From Lophius americanus (lineage: Eukaryota; Chordata; Actinopteri; Lophiiformes; Lophiidae), in contig JBBDHG010000004.1 in the NCBI GenBank assembly GCA_037951165.1, positions 744,001 to 808,000 of the forward strand: a stretch of 64,000 nt of DNA. Reading direction: 5' to 3'. Below, one piece after another: positions 1 to 10,815 of this stretch (the stretch's first letter is position 1; every line of letters starts with the position of its first letter). Made by a program: the position numbers and the translations under genes. A model generated the notes under the pieces. The model saw only the letters and a list, made by a program, of their open reading frames with translations. It was not told where the DNA came from and did not search any database.

Positions 1-1194
1 TCCTGATTGTTATTGGTGGTTGGGGGAATATTGTGCTGTGCTCATGTCAATCGGCCCTTGCAGTTTTATTTTTCTGCATTTTGACTTGAATTGAATGTAG
101 ATTCAATCCATTCTTACGATCCCTGCAACTGTTCGGACTCCTCATCAGCCTTTACCATATGTAACGATTGAGAAAGCCAATTATTCTAAAAATGTGTCTT
201 TTAATTATCATATTGATTGAAAATAAAAAAATAAAAACTACTAACACAGTCATATAGGAGAGGAGCAGTGCAGCTTGGCTAATGCCTTTTTTAATTAGAG
301 GGCTATAGTCGAGGACCCACACATTGATAAAATGCAAAAGCACATTATGTAGTTGCATTCAATTTATAATTACGCCGATCTCCACTAATCCACCAATTTA
401 TTTCAATAAGTCTTTTTTTTCTTCCAAATGAATAACCCCCTGAATGTTTGTCTTATTAGATTAAACTTGGAATAGTTAATATTTACTCAATCCATGTTAG
501 AAGAATATGAATTAATGCTTTTAATTCCAATTCAAGGTCATTTAAAGAAAATGTATTTTTTGTTTCTATTACAAAAAAAAGCCTCAATGCCCATTCAACA
601 TTTATAAATATAACGTTCAGTTCTTTTCTACATTCATTTTAATAATAACAGCAGCATTACGTCACGCTTTAATATCCAATTTAAGCTTTAAATTAAATGA
701 CTGTATTTTGATAATACACATCCCTGCTTGTTTGAATGTCAACATGTTTTTCCATGCTGAAAAAAAATCTGCATTGTTTGGACCGCGAGATGCATCACTA
801 AATAAAGTGTAAAGCAAATAGATGCATCCTGATCCGATCACTCAAAACACTGTGGGACGCATTTGACCACATGTCTTTTGTAATGTAAACATTAATGTGT
901 CTCCAAAAAGGATGTAACAGGAAAATATGTCATCAGTGCTGGATGCGGTGGTTGTTTTAATGGAAGCAGGATTGAAAAACCACTGCTTTTCCAATGTGCT
1001 TCAATTTTCCTGTTGTCCTGGTCTCTTACGCAAGTTGCACATTACCTTATCTTGTCAATCCCAACACTCCAGATGGTCTCAACACATTTATTAACTCTTG
1101 AAACATCATCAAGCTGTTAGATAGCCTGTGTTAGCTAGCTAAAAAAATCTGGCGCTTGACTGACGTGATTGATAACTAGACGCAATGCCCTTGA
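1..1194. other. AT-rich non-coding stretch, nothing recognised
   Basis: No gene, RNA or element was recognised. The stretch is very AT-rich with short A and T runs. Open frames here are short and lack splice signals or any familiar protein motif. Confidence 0.6.
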
Positions 1195-1235
1195 CCTTGG
1201 AGCGGAAGCGACATAGGCAGCAACAAAATCTGAAC

Positions 1236-1314
1236 ACAAGCGGTCAGCTGGACACAATTGGAGACGCATGACAGACACAGATTTAAATGGCGATGTGTCC
1301 AGCTGTCCGCTTGT
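1236..1314. repeat. Inverted repeat with 20-base arms (hairpin)
   Basis: The left arm (1236-1255, ACAAGCGGTCAGCTGGACAC) pairs with the right arm (1295-1314, GTGTCCAGCTGTCCGCTTGT) with a single mismatch. About 39 bases lie between them. The GC-richer, symmetric arms in AT-rich surroundings suggest part of a non-autonomous DNA transposon or fold-back element. Its outer limits could not be found. Confidence 0.6.
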
Positions 1315-1554
1315 AACCCACCCAAAACGCTTTTGAAATCAAGTCTAAACAAGGTCAAAGTCATTCGATGTAGACTATATTATGAAATTCCTTTAAATGA
1401 ATTATGTAAATGCCCAACAATAAGCACTGGCCCACTGCTCCTCTAAAGGCTGGGATAACATTTCCAAAGATGCAGATCATACAAAGGAATATATGGGCCA
1501 GGCTAAATAAAAGAAAAATGAGGGGAAAGATATTTTTATTCATAGTTCATTAAT

Positions 1555-2035
1555 AGAAAAGTAGAAAGTAGAAAAAGTAGAAGTCGAAATGTTGAGAAAA
1601 AAAGTTGAGAGTTCCAGTTAAAAGTCAAAAAATGTCGAGAATAAGTTCAAAAGGCCGAGACAAAAGTTGAAATGTTGAGAATTAAATCAAATTGAATCAG
1701 AGAATGATTTTTTTTGTTAACTTTGCATTCCTGTGCCTCTGGGCATCGTCCCCAGCGAACAATGGATGTGATGAAGACGACTGCTAGTACTTTGCTGTAA
1801 TTGTTTGTTCTGTAGGCCTCCATCCACACAGAGTAGCGAATAAAACCATCACCAACACCATTAGTGGCATTGCCGTATGGCTTCGGCTTCTTGAATTGCA
1901 GTACAAAAATAAAATCTTTCCAATCGGATTTAGTTTGACTTTATTCTCCATATGTCGACTTTATTCTCTTAATGAAATATGAAGATTTAAAAATCTTCCT
2001 GCTCTCATTTTTTTCTCTCTCATGCCTGGCCCTAA
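1555..2035. repeat. Fold-back repeat made of GTCGAGAATAA-like words
   Basis: The left part (about 1555-1690) holds several diverged copies of a short word such as AAGTTGAAATGTTGAGAA and GTCGAGAATAA. The right part (about 1930-1975) holds the reverse complement, GTCGACTTTATTCTC, in two copies. Some 240 bases of non-repetitive sequence separate the arms. Fish genomes carry dispersed arrays of this kind, which I take to be a non-autonomous fold-back element. A small inverted repeat (GAAGATTT, AA, AAATCTTC) lies at 1981-1998. Exact ends are uncertain. Confidence 0.5.
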
Positions 2036-2189
2036 TTCTCATTCATAAGATCACCATCTACTTCACAGGAGTTGTTTTGCTAACCTTTTTCTTGGTAAAC
2101 ACTATGTGCTTTAACATAGTGAAGACTTGTCATTGATTTTGATTCTATATCAAACAGCAGCATGACTGTAATGAGACTCTTTCCAAACC

Positions 2190-2225
2190 CACCCACACAC
2201 ACACACAAACATATACACAAACACA

Positions 2226-2302
<77 letters not shown>
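2190..2302. repeat. (CA)n microsatellite
   Basis: A slightly imperfect CA-rich start is followed by an essentially pure CA run from about 2228 to 2300. The histidine/threonine-rich reading frame across it is an artefact of the repeat. The length suggests it is polymorphic. Confidence 0.97.
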
Positions 2303-2305
<3 letters not shown>

Positions 2306-3590
2306 CACAAAGAGACTGGGGAAGCTAGTCTGCTAGTTCAGTTACACAGCAGGTACCACAGAAACTTTTACAGAGGCCAATGAATTTTCTTCAGAGAGTG
2401 AAAGCTTGGTGTTTCCAGCGTAGATAAGGAGATCCTGGCAGCACCTAATCATGGCTGGTTAGCTCTGACTATCAGCCGTCTGTTCCTAAGAGACTTACTG
2501 GTGGTCGGTCTGTCACACTGTCAAAGGGTCTTGTCTCCTTACCTTCCATCACGCCACAATTCCATGAAGCCACAGTGTTTGTCCTTCGCATTCCTCTGCT
2601 TCACATGTTTTCAAAATACTGGGGGGATGGAATTAGCAGAGTTGAGATGTGTAGATGGACATTTTATGGTAAACCTCTTCACTGTCTTAAAGCGCCACAG
2701 GTGAACACCATGACAACACTGCTGGCTGAGAAATCAATAGAATAAGAAAATGTACAACCAAGAGAAATTGTGGAGAGAGGACCACAGGACCTGTGCAAAG
2801 AATACAGTGAAGAACCTGCTGGCCCTGATTAGTGACACATTGGAAATCTTGGCATATGTTTGCGTAAGAAAATGGGAATATCTGCATTGTCCACTAAGGT
2901 CATTTGGTATTTCACCCCTTGGATCATATGTTTAGGTTATTCTCTGCAAACAGCCAGTGAAGTAATTTAACACAGTTGTCGTTTTCTCTCCCAATGCTTA
3001 TTTTGTCTAATAAGCAAATTAAACTTTGCCAATCTGTGTGCCACTGAGCAGTAGGTGTTAAATGAGGTGTCATGGTAAAGTTGATTTATCTTCTCAGTCA
3101 AAGATTTGTTCCATTTGCTCACATGGATCAGCGTCGTTCAGCAAGACGAAAGAATCCTCGACGACACTGAGGGATACATAAATAAGGAACAAATTGCAAC
3201 TCTTTTCTTCCTCCACCTTAATTTTTGCACAGATTATGTGCCGTTCAACTAAAAAAAAGGTCCCCCGATGGGATCTGAATGCCTGTCCGTCACACACTTT
3301 AGACTTTTTTGGGACAGGTGGTCTGGTAAAGGACTCCATCCCCAATTGGTGTATTTACAGCAGGGTTTAAGGGGAGACCATTTAGGCTTCTGGTGGTCAG
3401 AAGCCTGAACACAAGACGGGGATTAGGCTAAGTGGGTATTTTGGAGTTCTTTGATAACTGTAGAAAGGAATAAACAACCATTTTCAAAACGATTGCCTCA
3501 TCAGCTGCAAGGATGTAAAGTGTAAAAATGGTTTTGAAGCAATTATAATTTTCTTCCTCTGTGTTTTTGTATGTATTTCAATTTGAAATG
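2303..3590. other. Non-coding stretch, nothing recognised
   Basis: Unique-looking sequence with moderate GC around 2400-2900. Open frames of 60-83 codons on both strands overlap each other and show no known motif. No repeat was recognised. Confidence 0.5.
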
Positions 3591-3700
3591 GAGGTTATGC
3601 GATTGGTGCCATTTCTTCTGTTTGTCTGTGGGTTTGTGAACATGATAATTCCGAAAGGTTATGAGTGGATTTTAATTACATTTTGAGGAACGGTGGATCA
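3591..3700 (+). repeat. Dispersed 'gaggttatg...gtttgt' repeat, copy 1
   Basis: GAGGTTATG is followed by TCTGTTTGTCTGTGGGTTTGTG, then a segment reading like 'ggttatgagtggattttaattacattttga'-type sequence. The same order of words occurs at 10724-10815 and 14871-14980. I recognise it as a common unclassified fish dispersed repeat; no coding content is visible. Confidence 0.4.
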
Positions 3701-4196
3701 TTTATTTTTTTAAATAACTATGTTATATGACTGTAAGTAACCAGAAAACAGAAACAAGTTTTCAGGCTGTTATTGAAGTTAAGTTGTTGAGTTTTCATAT
3801 TAATCAATGATTGTATTGAGTTTATGCAGATTTACATTTAGAAACATCTACATTTGTGTTGAAGGCCTTTTTTGGATGTTATTGAGACAAAATAGTGAAA
3901 CATCTGAGGAAACTCCCAAAAAAGTATTAAGAGGAAATTGCAGAAACATTTTGATTGCTAACCACTACTGACTAGTGACTAGTGAAAAAACAAGAACATA
4001 TCTGACATTAACTTTTACATTATTAGTAGTTTTAGTTCTTTGCTATATTATTTAACCCCCTTCCAAAAATTGTTATCTGCTTCGAATATATTTATAGTAA
4101 AAATTCATTCTTAAACTTTCTTAAAACTTCATGTCTAAATGTCCAAAATGAACAGTTTGGTTGATGTCATCTTGTGTGACACTTGACTGAACTTGC

Positions 4197-4262
4197 TTGT
4201 AGTAAAGGGCCAAGGATGGAGCCCTGGGGGACACCATCGGTCAAAGGGGCCACCGAGGAGGA
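4197..4262 (-). pseudogene. LINE reverse-transcriptase fragment (GVPQGSILGP motif)
   Basis: The minus strand reads SSVAPLTDGVPQGSILGPLL, matching the conserved VPQGS-x-LGP block of CR1/L2-type reverse transcriptases, which lies just before the catalytic YADD box. No other part of the enzyme is recognisable on either side, so this is a short fossil. A similar scrap lies at 13672-13736. Confidence 0.7.
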
Positions 4263-5266
4263 GGGATAACCATTATGCTAGACAAAGTACTATTCAATTA
4301 GTTGGAAGCTTTAGGTATTTTAAAGCATATGAGGACTTATTACCAATCAAATTTATTTAATATCTTCACCAAGGGTTAGGATAAAAGTGTAAAACATAAA
4401 AATATGGAATATTTTCTTTCATTGCATCTTTTATTTACTTGGCGCATTTATAAATGTTATGTCTTAGACAACTGAATTAACCTTAAAATGACAAATAGTT
4501 TGCCCAAGCACATTTTTAAACATTAAAAATGAATAAATTAATGAATTAGACCTATAAAATAATTTCATGATGAAGGTTTGTATTTCCTATAAGAAAGTTA
4601 CATTTTTAATTAGATAAGCTCTACCCTTTGTTAATGCATGTATATAGAAAACCTTTTGACATTCATTAGACTTTTTTGGGTTGTATCAAGTTACATTTGC
4701 TTCTATCTCTTTCCTCTCCATTTATGTCTTTGTTTCCCCTAAATCTATCTTGCAACATCTTTTTTTCAAATATAAGTATGGCTGATAAAATGCGTTTCTC
4801 AAAAATAAGATTCCATATCAGAATTGACATGGATATATTTCCGCCCACGTCCTGTATGTAAATCCACAATATCATACAGCATTTGAAACATATCCTCAGC
4901 TACCATCTTACTGGAAGGTTATGTACGTTTTTGTAACAGCAGCTAACAATATGACGGGACCTCATGAATAAAATATAAGATGGCAATTTTCTAATGAATT
5001 ATGAACTCAACCAGAGCTGACTAAAACTTTAATACCTCATCAAAGGGGACATGAGGTTATGGTGTCTCATGCCGGTCACTTCAAAAACCACTGGGCAAAA
5101 TTATATGAAATTTCACACATTCTTTGTCGGGGTTCTTTGGTTTGGTTGTTTCAGATTATTCTGCAGATTTTAAAGTAGTCGCCACGTGGGACACAATAAC
5201 TGGAGATCCTGCAGCAATATATTATTAAAATACAATTGGAGAAAAATAAATAAAACTAAAAATGTC
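4263..5266. other. AT-rich non-coding stretch, nothing recognised
   Basis: No gene or element recognised. Overlapping opposite-strand open frames at about 4670-4870 are both short and featureless. Confidence 0.5.
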
Positions 5267-5269
5267 CAT

Positions 5270-5322
5270 GTAGCTTCTCATTCATTCAGTGCATGGTAAT
5301 CCATGTGGGTCGAATTCAAAGC
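5270..5322 (-). mobile_element. Terminal scrap of a Penelope-like element
   Basis: The + strand reads TTCTCATTCATTCAG, then GCATGGTAATCCATGTG, then GAATTCAAAG. This is the same word order as the start of the repeats at 25222 (TCTCATTCATCTAGGTCATG, GAATCCAAAG) and 27208 (TCTCACTCATCCAAAGCATG). Only about 50 bases match. The longer open frame to 5544 is not recognisable. Confidence 0.4.
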
Positions 5323-7160
5323 TTTCTTCACTTCAACTGAAATACTGGGACATCCAACATGTTTTACTCTTGCTACACAGTCAAGAACGTGGCGGTTTCC
5401 AGTCCGCACCACACATACAGGTCGTTTAACACCACCAGCTACTAGTTTAAGTGACAGTTTTACACCTCCATGCATCATGGCTCGGTCCAAACGAGTGTAA
5501 AATCTATAGACAACAATGCGTTTGAAGGAATTTTGGCAATGCAACCACTAATTTACTCATGGCTGCCACCTTGTTACCAAAACTAGTAACAACAAGCATG
5601 TCTAACGTCAATAGAAATTCAATATACATAGTAAATAACCATTTTCATGAAACTTTATGCAACAAAAAAATGTAAACAAATTAATTGGAAACGTGTTGAC
5701 TTTAAGTCATATTATCTCATAAACCTGAGTAGAAATGGTGTATAAAATGTCTTATTTATTAACCACCTGGCAACACTATGATAGAGGTTATGGTCTATCC
5801 ACGTCAGTACAAGCAGGTTTTATCAAGTAGAGGGGTTATCTATATCCTTGGAAATATATTTTTTTTTGTCATTTTAGAAGGTAAAAGTTGGATTATCTTA
5901 CCTTGGGCTTGTAAAATTAAATTAAGTTTAGCTCCTTAATTTGTTCTGGATATTGCAGTGATATTAATGCATATGTAGAACACATGATAGAGTTTTGTTT
6001 GTATTATATATGTAAAATGTTATGGCATTGTTTAGTATGGAACAAAAAAACATGGGAAGTACGGCTGGATGCAGCCATAGGAAGGAGTTATGGTTTCTAC
6101 ATGGCATACTGTCTCTATATGATTTTATGGGAGAATGTGTCAGCCCCGAGTGAATAGTGGCTCTCAAAACCGTCTCCTCCTGTTCAACAGGTAAATCATT
6201 CCACTTGAGCAGCTCCATTTTGTCAGTCTGCCTTAGGGGTTGTCAATGTGAGGAAAGGAGCTAGAATTGGGGGGGAAATGTATGTGTCTGAGAGTTAGTG
6301 TGCAGCTACGATTGTTCATGAGGAGATGGTTGTGCAAATTTCATTACCCTCTATCACAGGGAAAGAGGGCAAATCTGGATGTTAGAAGCTTTATGTGTGG
6401 GGATTGTTGCTAGTGTGTGTATTTTGCTTTTTACAGGCTGACTAAATCACTTTTATGTGTAAACAACATTTAACCAGCCACTCCATTGTAATAGCTTTTA
6501 AAGTGGTGGTGCCACCTGGCTATTTTGGTTATCTGCTGAACCCCCAACATGAAAAATGAGCTGGATATTCTCCATACATCCTCATGCAGTTCAATGAGCT
6601 CAACATCCTCAAAATGAGTCAACACGGCCCCAAAATGCTGAGATAACTTATGCTGTAGAGAGAAATTTACATTTAAATCATAATTGGAACAGTTGTGGTT
6701 ATGACTATTACAAACAGGAATTGGCAGTCATTTTTGCTGAAAAGACAGATTTCTCCAAGTTGTGACCAACATCACAGAGCTGTATTGTGCCAATGCAGAT
6801 GAGACTGTGAAACGGGAAAGAAAATGAGCACATTCTTTGGGCTGGAGTCCTAATTTTGAGACGCTTCAATTGTCTCTGTTGGTGCCCGTTATCCCCTTCA
6901 ATGCTGCCAGGCAGCTGAATGTTTTTGTGTAGTCATGGACAACATGGCAGGGCTGTGTGGGAGAGGCAAGCCAAGTTTATCTGTCTTTTTCATTGTAGCC
7001 AAGTTGTCACCATAATAAAGTTGCACTTTAATTATTTTGTTGTGATCCACAAAAGCACTCACCACAGAGACAGTGGCTTGTGTACAGATGGGGGAACAAA
7101 CCTTGCTGACACACCCATCCTTCTCCTTTTCAGTTTGCCGTCATCGTGTTCTGCTTTTTC
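5323..7160. other. Non-coding stretch, nothing recognised
   Basis: No protein domain, RNA or known repeat seen. Short open frames only. The segment from about 6700 to 7140 has more balanced base composition but no splice-flanked frame I would defend. Confidence 0.5.
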
Positions 7161-7163
7161 GAA

Positions 7164-7196
7164 AATCTCTTTCTCTCTCTATCTCTCTCTCTCTCT
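7164..7196. repeat. (CT)n microsatellite
   Basis: A short, interrupted CT run ending in CTGCAG. The pyrimidine tract plus CAG looks like a splice acceptor, but no credible exon follows. Confidence 0.85.
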
Positions 7197-7251
7197 GCAG
7201 CTTTTGAGCCACTCATAATGGTTGACCACTCACAGCCTTTCCTTCTTGTTC

Positions 7252-7280
7252 AGACACACACACTTACACACACACACATT
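7252..7280. repeat. Short (CA)n tract
   Basis: Imperfect CA dinucleotide repeat interrupted by TT. Confidence 0.85.
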
Positions 7281-7370
7281 GTTGGGAGCACATTCGTATC
7301 TCAAAAGATTGGAAAGTCTAGCAGGTCTTAGGTCCAGATGGGGCTACTCCATTACTGGGGCTGGAGTGGA

Positions 7371-7417
7371 AATCACACACACGCACAAACACACACACAC
7401 AAACACGCACACACGCA
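7371..7417. repeat. Imperfect (CA)n tract
   Basis: CA repeat with CG and AA interruptions, about 20 bases before the end of the Tc1-like element at 7436. Confidence 0.85.
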
Positions 7418-7435
7418 TAGACCAAAAATACAAGG

Positions 7436-7913
7436 ATCAGCCATAACAATAGACCACCTGCCTAGTGGGTCTTCTTTTACCACCAAAACAAATCTTCAAA
7501 GCATGATGTGTTCTGACACCTTTTTATTAGAAGCAGCATTTTTCAGAAATTTGTGAACAGTATCTCCACTCCGGGTTTCACACGTTTTGATGAGCCTAGG
7601 GCGCCCAGAACCCTGTATTTGGTTCACCAGTTCTCCTTCTTTAGACCACTTTGGTAGATACAGTACTAAGTAAAGTACATTGAAGACTGAGAACACCCAA
7701 CAAGACCTTCAGCTCTGTAGATTCCCTAACTTTGGCTCTTGTCAAAGTAAATTTGACCCTTACGCTGGCCCATATTTACTACTTCCAACACATCGACATG
7801 GAAGAAAAACAGGCTCACTTGCTGGATAGTATAGTCAACCCAGTGCCATTGTAAATAGATAAATAATGTGATTCTGACTTTACCTTTCAGTGATTGTAAT
7901 GTTAAGGCTGATT
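7436..7913 (-). mobile_element. Internally deleted Tc1/mariner element, copy A
   Basis: Both ends are present as inverted repeats. The left end begins ATCAGCCATAACAATAG at 7436. The right end, read on the minus strand from 7913, is AATCAGCCTTAACATTACAA. Between them, on the minus strand, are the 5' leader, the start and DNA-binding part of the transposase, and the last bases before the 3' end ('ttttggtgg' context). The central and catalytic parts are missing, so about 480 bases remain of a family usually well over 1 kb. Related copies are at 28490 and 56322. It cannot encode a working transposase and would have needed one supplied in trans. Confidence 0.85.
7500..7773 (-). pseudogene. Tc1-like transposase, N-terminal remnant
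   Basis: The start codon context (7773-7771) gives MGQRKGQIYFDKS, matching the family's usual opening. A frame further on reads YLPKWSKEGELVN then GSGRPRLIK, the linker between the two helix-turn-helix units including the GRPR AT-hook-like motif. It ends with NKKVSEHIML. Stops and frameshifts separate these pieces. The DDE catalytic domain is absent. Confidence 0.8.
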
Positions 7914-9695
7914 AACGTAGGAGTATGGATGAGGACATGCAATGAATTGGCACATATGTAAACTATTTCTCTGGACAGACATTTGTAGATGAAAGAGAAT
8001 GTTGTATTTCAATATGACTGCCAGTAGAAGCACATTCAGGTGTTTGGAGGTTTGAACTCAGCAGGGGTTATAGTTATAGTTATATTTATATTAAAAATTA
8101 AAAAGATTTGCTGTTTTATTGAATAAAAATATTAGAAATTAAATAATATATTCTAAATGTATAAGCACTTCTTAATTCTGCGTGGTAGGGACAAACCTAA
8201 CATTTTAAACCTACTGCATTCATGTATTAAAGAATAGAGGAGTGAAGAGAGGAAACAATGGGTGAATACTATGTAATGCCACATCAGCAGATGGAGTATT
8301 TATTAAATCTCTGTCTTGCACTCTGTAGCACTGAGCGAGACTCATATTTAACAATGACCAACTGATTGTTAATTCCTATAATGCATCAGATTGTACATTA
8401 ATGTATTTACTCAAGGCTTAGGATTTTTCGATTAAACTTAGGCATATTTCATTTTGTGTGCAGGAGCTGAATAACATCTTTCGTGTTTGCTTTGCAATTC
8501 TCCATCCCTCCCTCTGTAGATTGGTCTCTTTAATATTGGGGGCCATCTGGTCAGAGCTGCTATAAAACAAGTAAGCATAAAAAAGCATCAGTAATGAGTC
8601 CATTTGTAAATTTAACTGTTTTCTTAATGTTCATTTATTTCGTTATAAAGCTGATTGTGATTCTAGCGGTAACTGCATGAAATCTCATTAAATTGCATAA
8701 TTTTAAAAGTAAACATAATGATTCATATGCAAATATTGGGCAGCAACATTTTAATGCTTAACATTTTCAGTTAATTAATTTTGTGTTTTTATACAAACAA
8801 GACGTTGGGTTTGTGTTGCATACATCAAAATGTAAATTTTCTCTTTATTTTATTCACGGTCCTGAATAACTAGGCCTCCGGTACACACAGTACACATCTG
8901 TGTGTTTCTGGGACAGATAAAGGGATTTAATTGGGAGTCTTACATTATGCCCTGGATTTCTGCACAAACGCTGTATTTTGAGATAGTTGGTAGAACATTT
9001 AATCACAGATGAGAAGACATTTCTTATATTCTTGAATCAGGTATAGAGGTCTGAGAAGAACAAAGTGATAAAGCTCAAAGCAAATAACTGAATGATGTTC
9101 GGTTGATGAAAAAGTAGAATGTGTCCAAAAGAGTTCTATGATCGAAGTAGGAATATCATCCTAGCATTTCTAGTAAATAGTGTTAATACAAACATCAGTG
9201 ATGTTGAAGTATGAAATGTTCTTTAATGATCATGATCAACATCCTACCTTGGAATTGAAGTTTGGTCGGGGCCAGATTATATTCAGTTTTATGAAGTTTT
9301 AACTGCAACAAAAGATCATTATTATTATGCTTAATTAAGATTAACCCTTGTATTTTTTCTAAATCACTTAGTAAGCTCATCAAAATGGTCAAGAAGGTGA
9401 TCAGTGTTTTCCAGATTTTACAATCTTTCTTTATATGCTTATAAGAAAATGTACTTGTTAAATCACAAATTATTTTGTTTCTTGGTTTCTCAGCAAAGCT
9501 TCTAACAGTTTATACTGTGGATATTACATACCCTGGGGATTAGTTTACCTCTTTGTTTTCTTGATCAATCCTTGGAGTGCCGGGTCACACCCGCCAATGT
9601 AAGAGTATTGACAGTTGACATACGATTGTTGGATCATTATATCCCTGAAAAAATAAACTGCACAGATTTTTGGAAAGGTTGGCTTTATATTTGCA
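7914..9695. other. AT-rich non-coding stretch, nothing recognised
   Basis: No known element or gene seen. There is AT-rich low complexity near 8050-8160. The piece around 8640-8740 has homeodomain-like words (ATTA, ATGCAAAT-like) but nothing that can be called. Confidence 0.5.
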
Positions 9696-9699
9696 ACAT

Positions 9700-9822
9700 T
9701 AGGGGGATACACCCAGGAGAAGTTGTCAGTTCAATCAAGGGTTAACACATAGAGACGCACAACGATTCATGTTCTCATTCACACCTGCGGGTAATTTAGA
9801 GTAACCCGGCACATTTGCTGTG
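9700..9822 (-). mobile_element. DANA/mermaid-like SINE fragment
   Basis: In reverse orientation the stretch follows the middle of a very common fish tRNA-derived SINE. The visible blocks are GGATACACCCAGGAGAAG, GTTAACACATAGAGACGCAC, ATTCACACCTGCGGGTAATT and AGAGTAACC. The tRNA-like head and the tail are missing. Pieces of the same family lie at 14486, 18497, 27658, 54868 and 63636. Confidence 0.65.
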
Positions 9823-10012
9823 ACATGATACAAATGTCATTTTTGGACTGAGTAAAAGTTGGAAACACGAAGATATTCAGTTTACGATGGTGTCAGACAA
9901 GGAAAAGCAGCAACTTCTATAGTAAGAAGCTTGACAAATAATGTTGATAGTCAGTGAGACAGTGTGACTGTATGTTAAATCAGCAGCCGCTCAATTGCGG
10001 CTTTACCCACCC

Positions 10013-10248
10013 AGTGGCTGTAGCTCAGTGGATAAAGCAGCCATCTCCCAATCGGCAGGTTGTTAGTTCAAGCCCTGCAGTCTATATGGCGAAGGGACAT
10101 TGAGCAAAACCCTTACCTGAATCTCCTCCCCTGGTGCTGCATATAGCTATTGCTCTTCAGGGATGGGTTAAATGCAGAGAACCAATTTTTCTATGTTGGA
10201 CAACTTGAATAATTGTAAGTGACAGTAAAGACTTCTTCTTCTTCTCAG
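10013..10248 (+). mobile_element. tRNA-derived SINE, nearly complete
   Basis: The tRNA-like head carries an A-box-like TAGCTCAGTGG (10021-10031) and a B-box-like GGTTGTTAGTTCAAGCC (10058-10074). The body contains the fish block 'acattgagcaaaacccttacc' in diverged form, then GATGGGTTAAATGCAGAGA, and the copy ends in a CTTCTTCTTCTTC tail. The A and B boxes would act as an internal RNA polymerase III promoter in an active copy. It is moderately diverged. The 3' part of a related SINE is at 15205. Confidence 0.8.
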
Positions 10249-10723
10249 CAAGTGCCCTAAAACAAAGAACCCGTTTACAGTTAGGGGCGAGACGGCTCTC
10301 GTCAAGCAGTCATTGGTGAAGACATTACAGAAGGAGAATGTGAAGGTCCATTACATGATGAGTGAAAGCCCGTACTTTTCACTGCAACCAACTGTCAATA
10401 AGGGTGTTAGTGGACCTGTGATATGGCGTTATTGTGTCACAGCACAGTAAGCTTCGGTTTAGTGTAATCATCAAAGCTGAGCTGGGCTGGTGATGTAAGC
10501 AGGAATGTTGTTGTCCCAAACGAATACTGATTGCACTGTGTCCATCCTTCCCCTGGACTCCCTCTGCTGTACAGTTTAAACTTTTAAAGAACATAAGTTT
10601 GAACTTTGAACTTGAATTTTTTCTGTATTAGGTAGAAAGGTCTGAAGACTTTGTTTGTAAGCATGATGACAAATCCTCATTAACCTGAGTCTGGTACTCA
10701 GTGTGCTAAACCCATGTTGTTTA
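10249..10723. other. Non-coding stretch, nothing recognised
   Basis: Short opposite-strand open frames only; no motif, splice-flanked frame or repeat recognised. Confidence 0.5.
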
Positions 10724-10815
10724 TGCCCCCACCAAAGGAAGCATATTGGGTTACTTCTGTCTGCCCATCTGTACATCTGTTAGTCTGTGGGTGAGTAACT
10801 GGGAACAGTTTATCC
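10724..10815 (+). repeat. Dispersed 'caccaa...ctgtctg' repeat, copy 2
   Basis: Contains CCCCCACCAAAGGAAGCATA, then CTGTCTGCCCATCTGTACAT and TGTTAGTCTGTGGG. The word order resembles the repeats at 3591 and 14871 (CACCAA, gap, GTTTGT/CTGTCTG words). Diverged, with uncertain ends. Confidence 0.35.

Noticed and set aside
2162..2383. 73-codon frame rich in His-Thr
   Set aside because: It is the translation of the CA microsatellite.
7146..7446. Overlapping plus-strand frames, and a CTCTCTGCAG acceptor-like site
   Set aside because: They arise from CT and CA repeats. No donor or recognisable coding sequence follows the CAG.
10021..10074. Possible functional tRNA gene
   Set aside because: The tRNA-like A and B boxes belong to a SINE. 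The arms do not fold into a full cloverleaf by eye and a SINE body follows directly.
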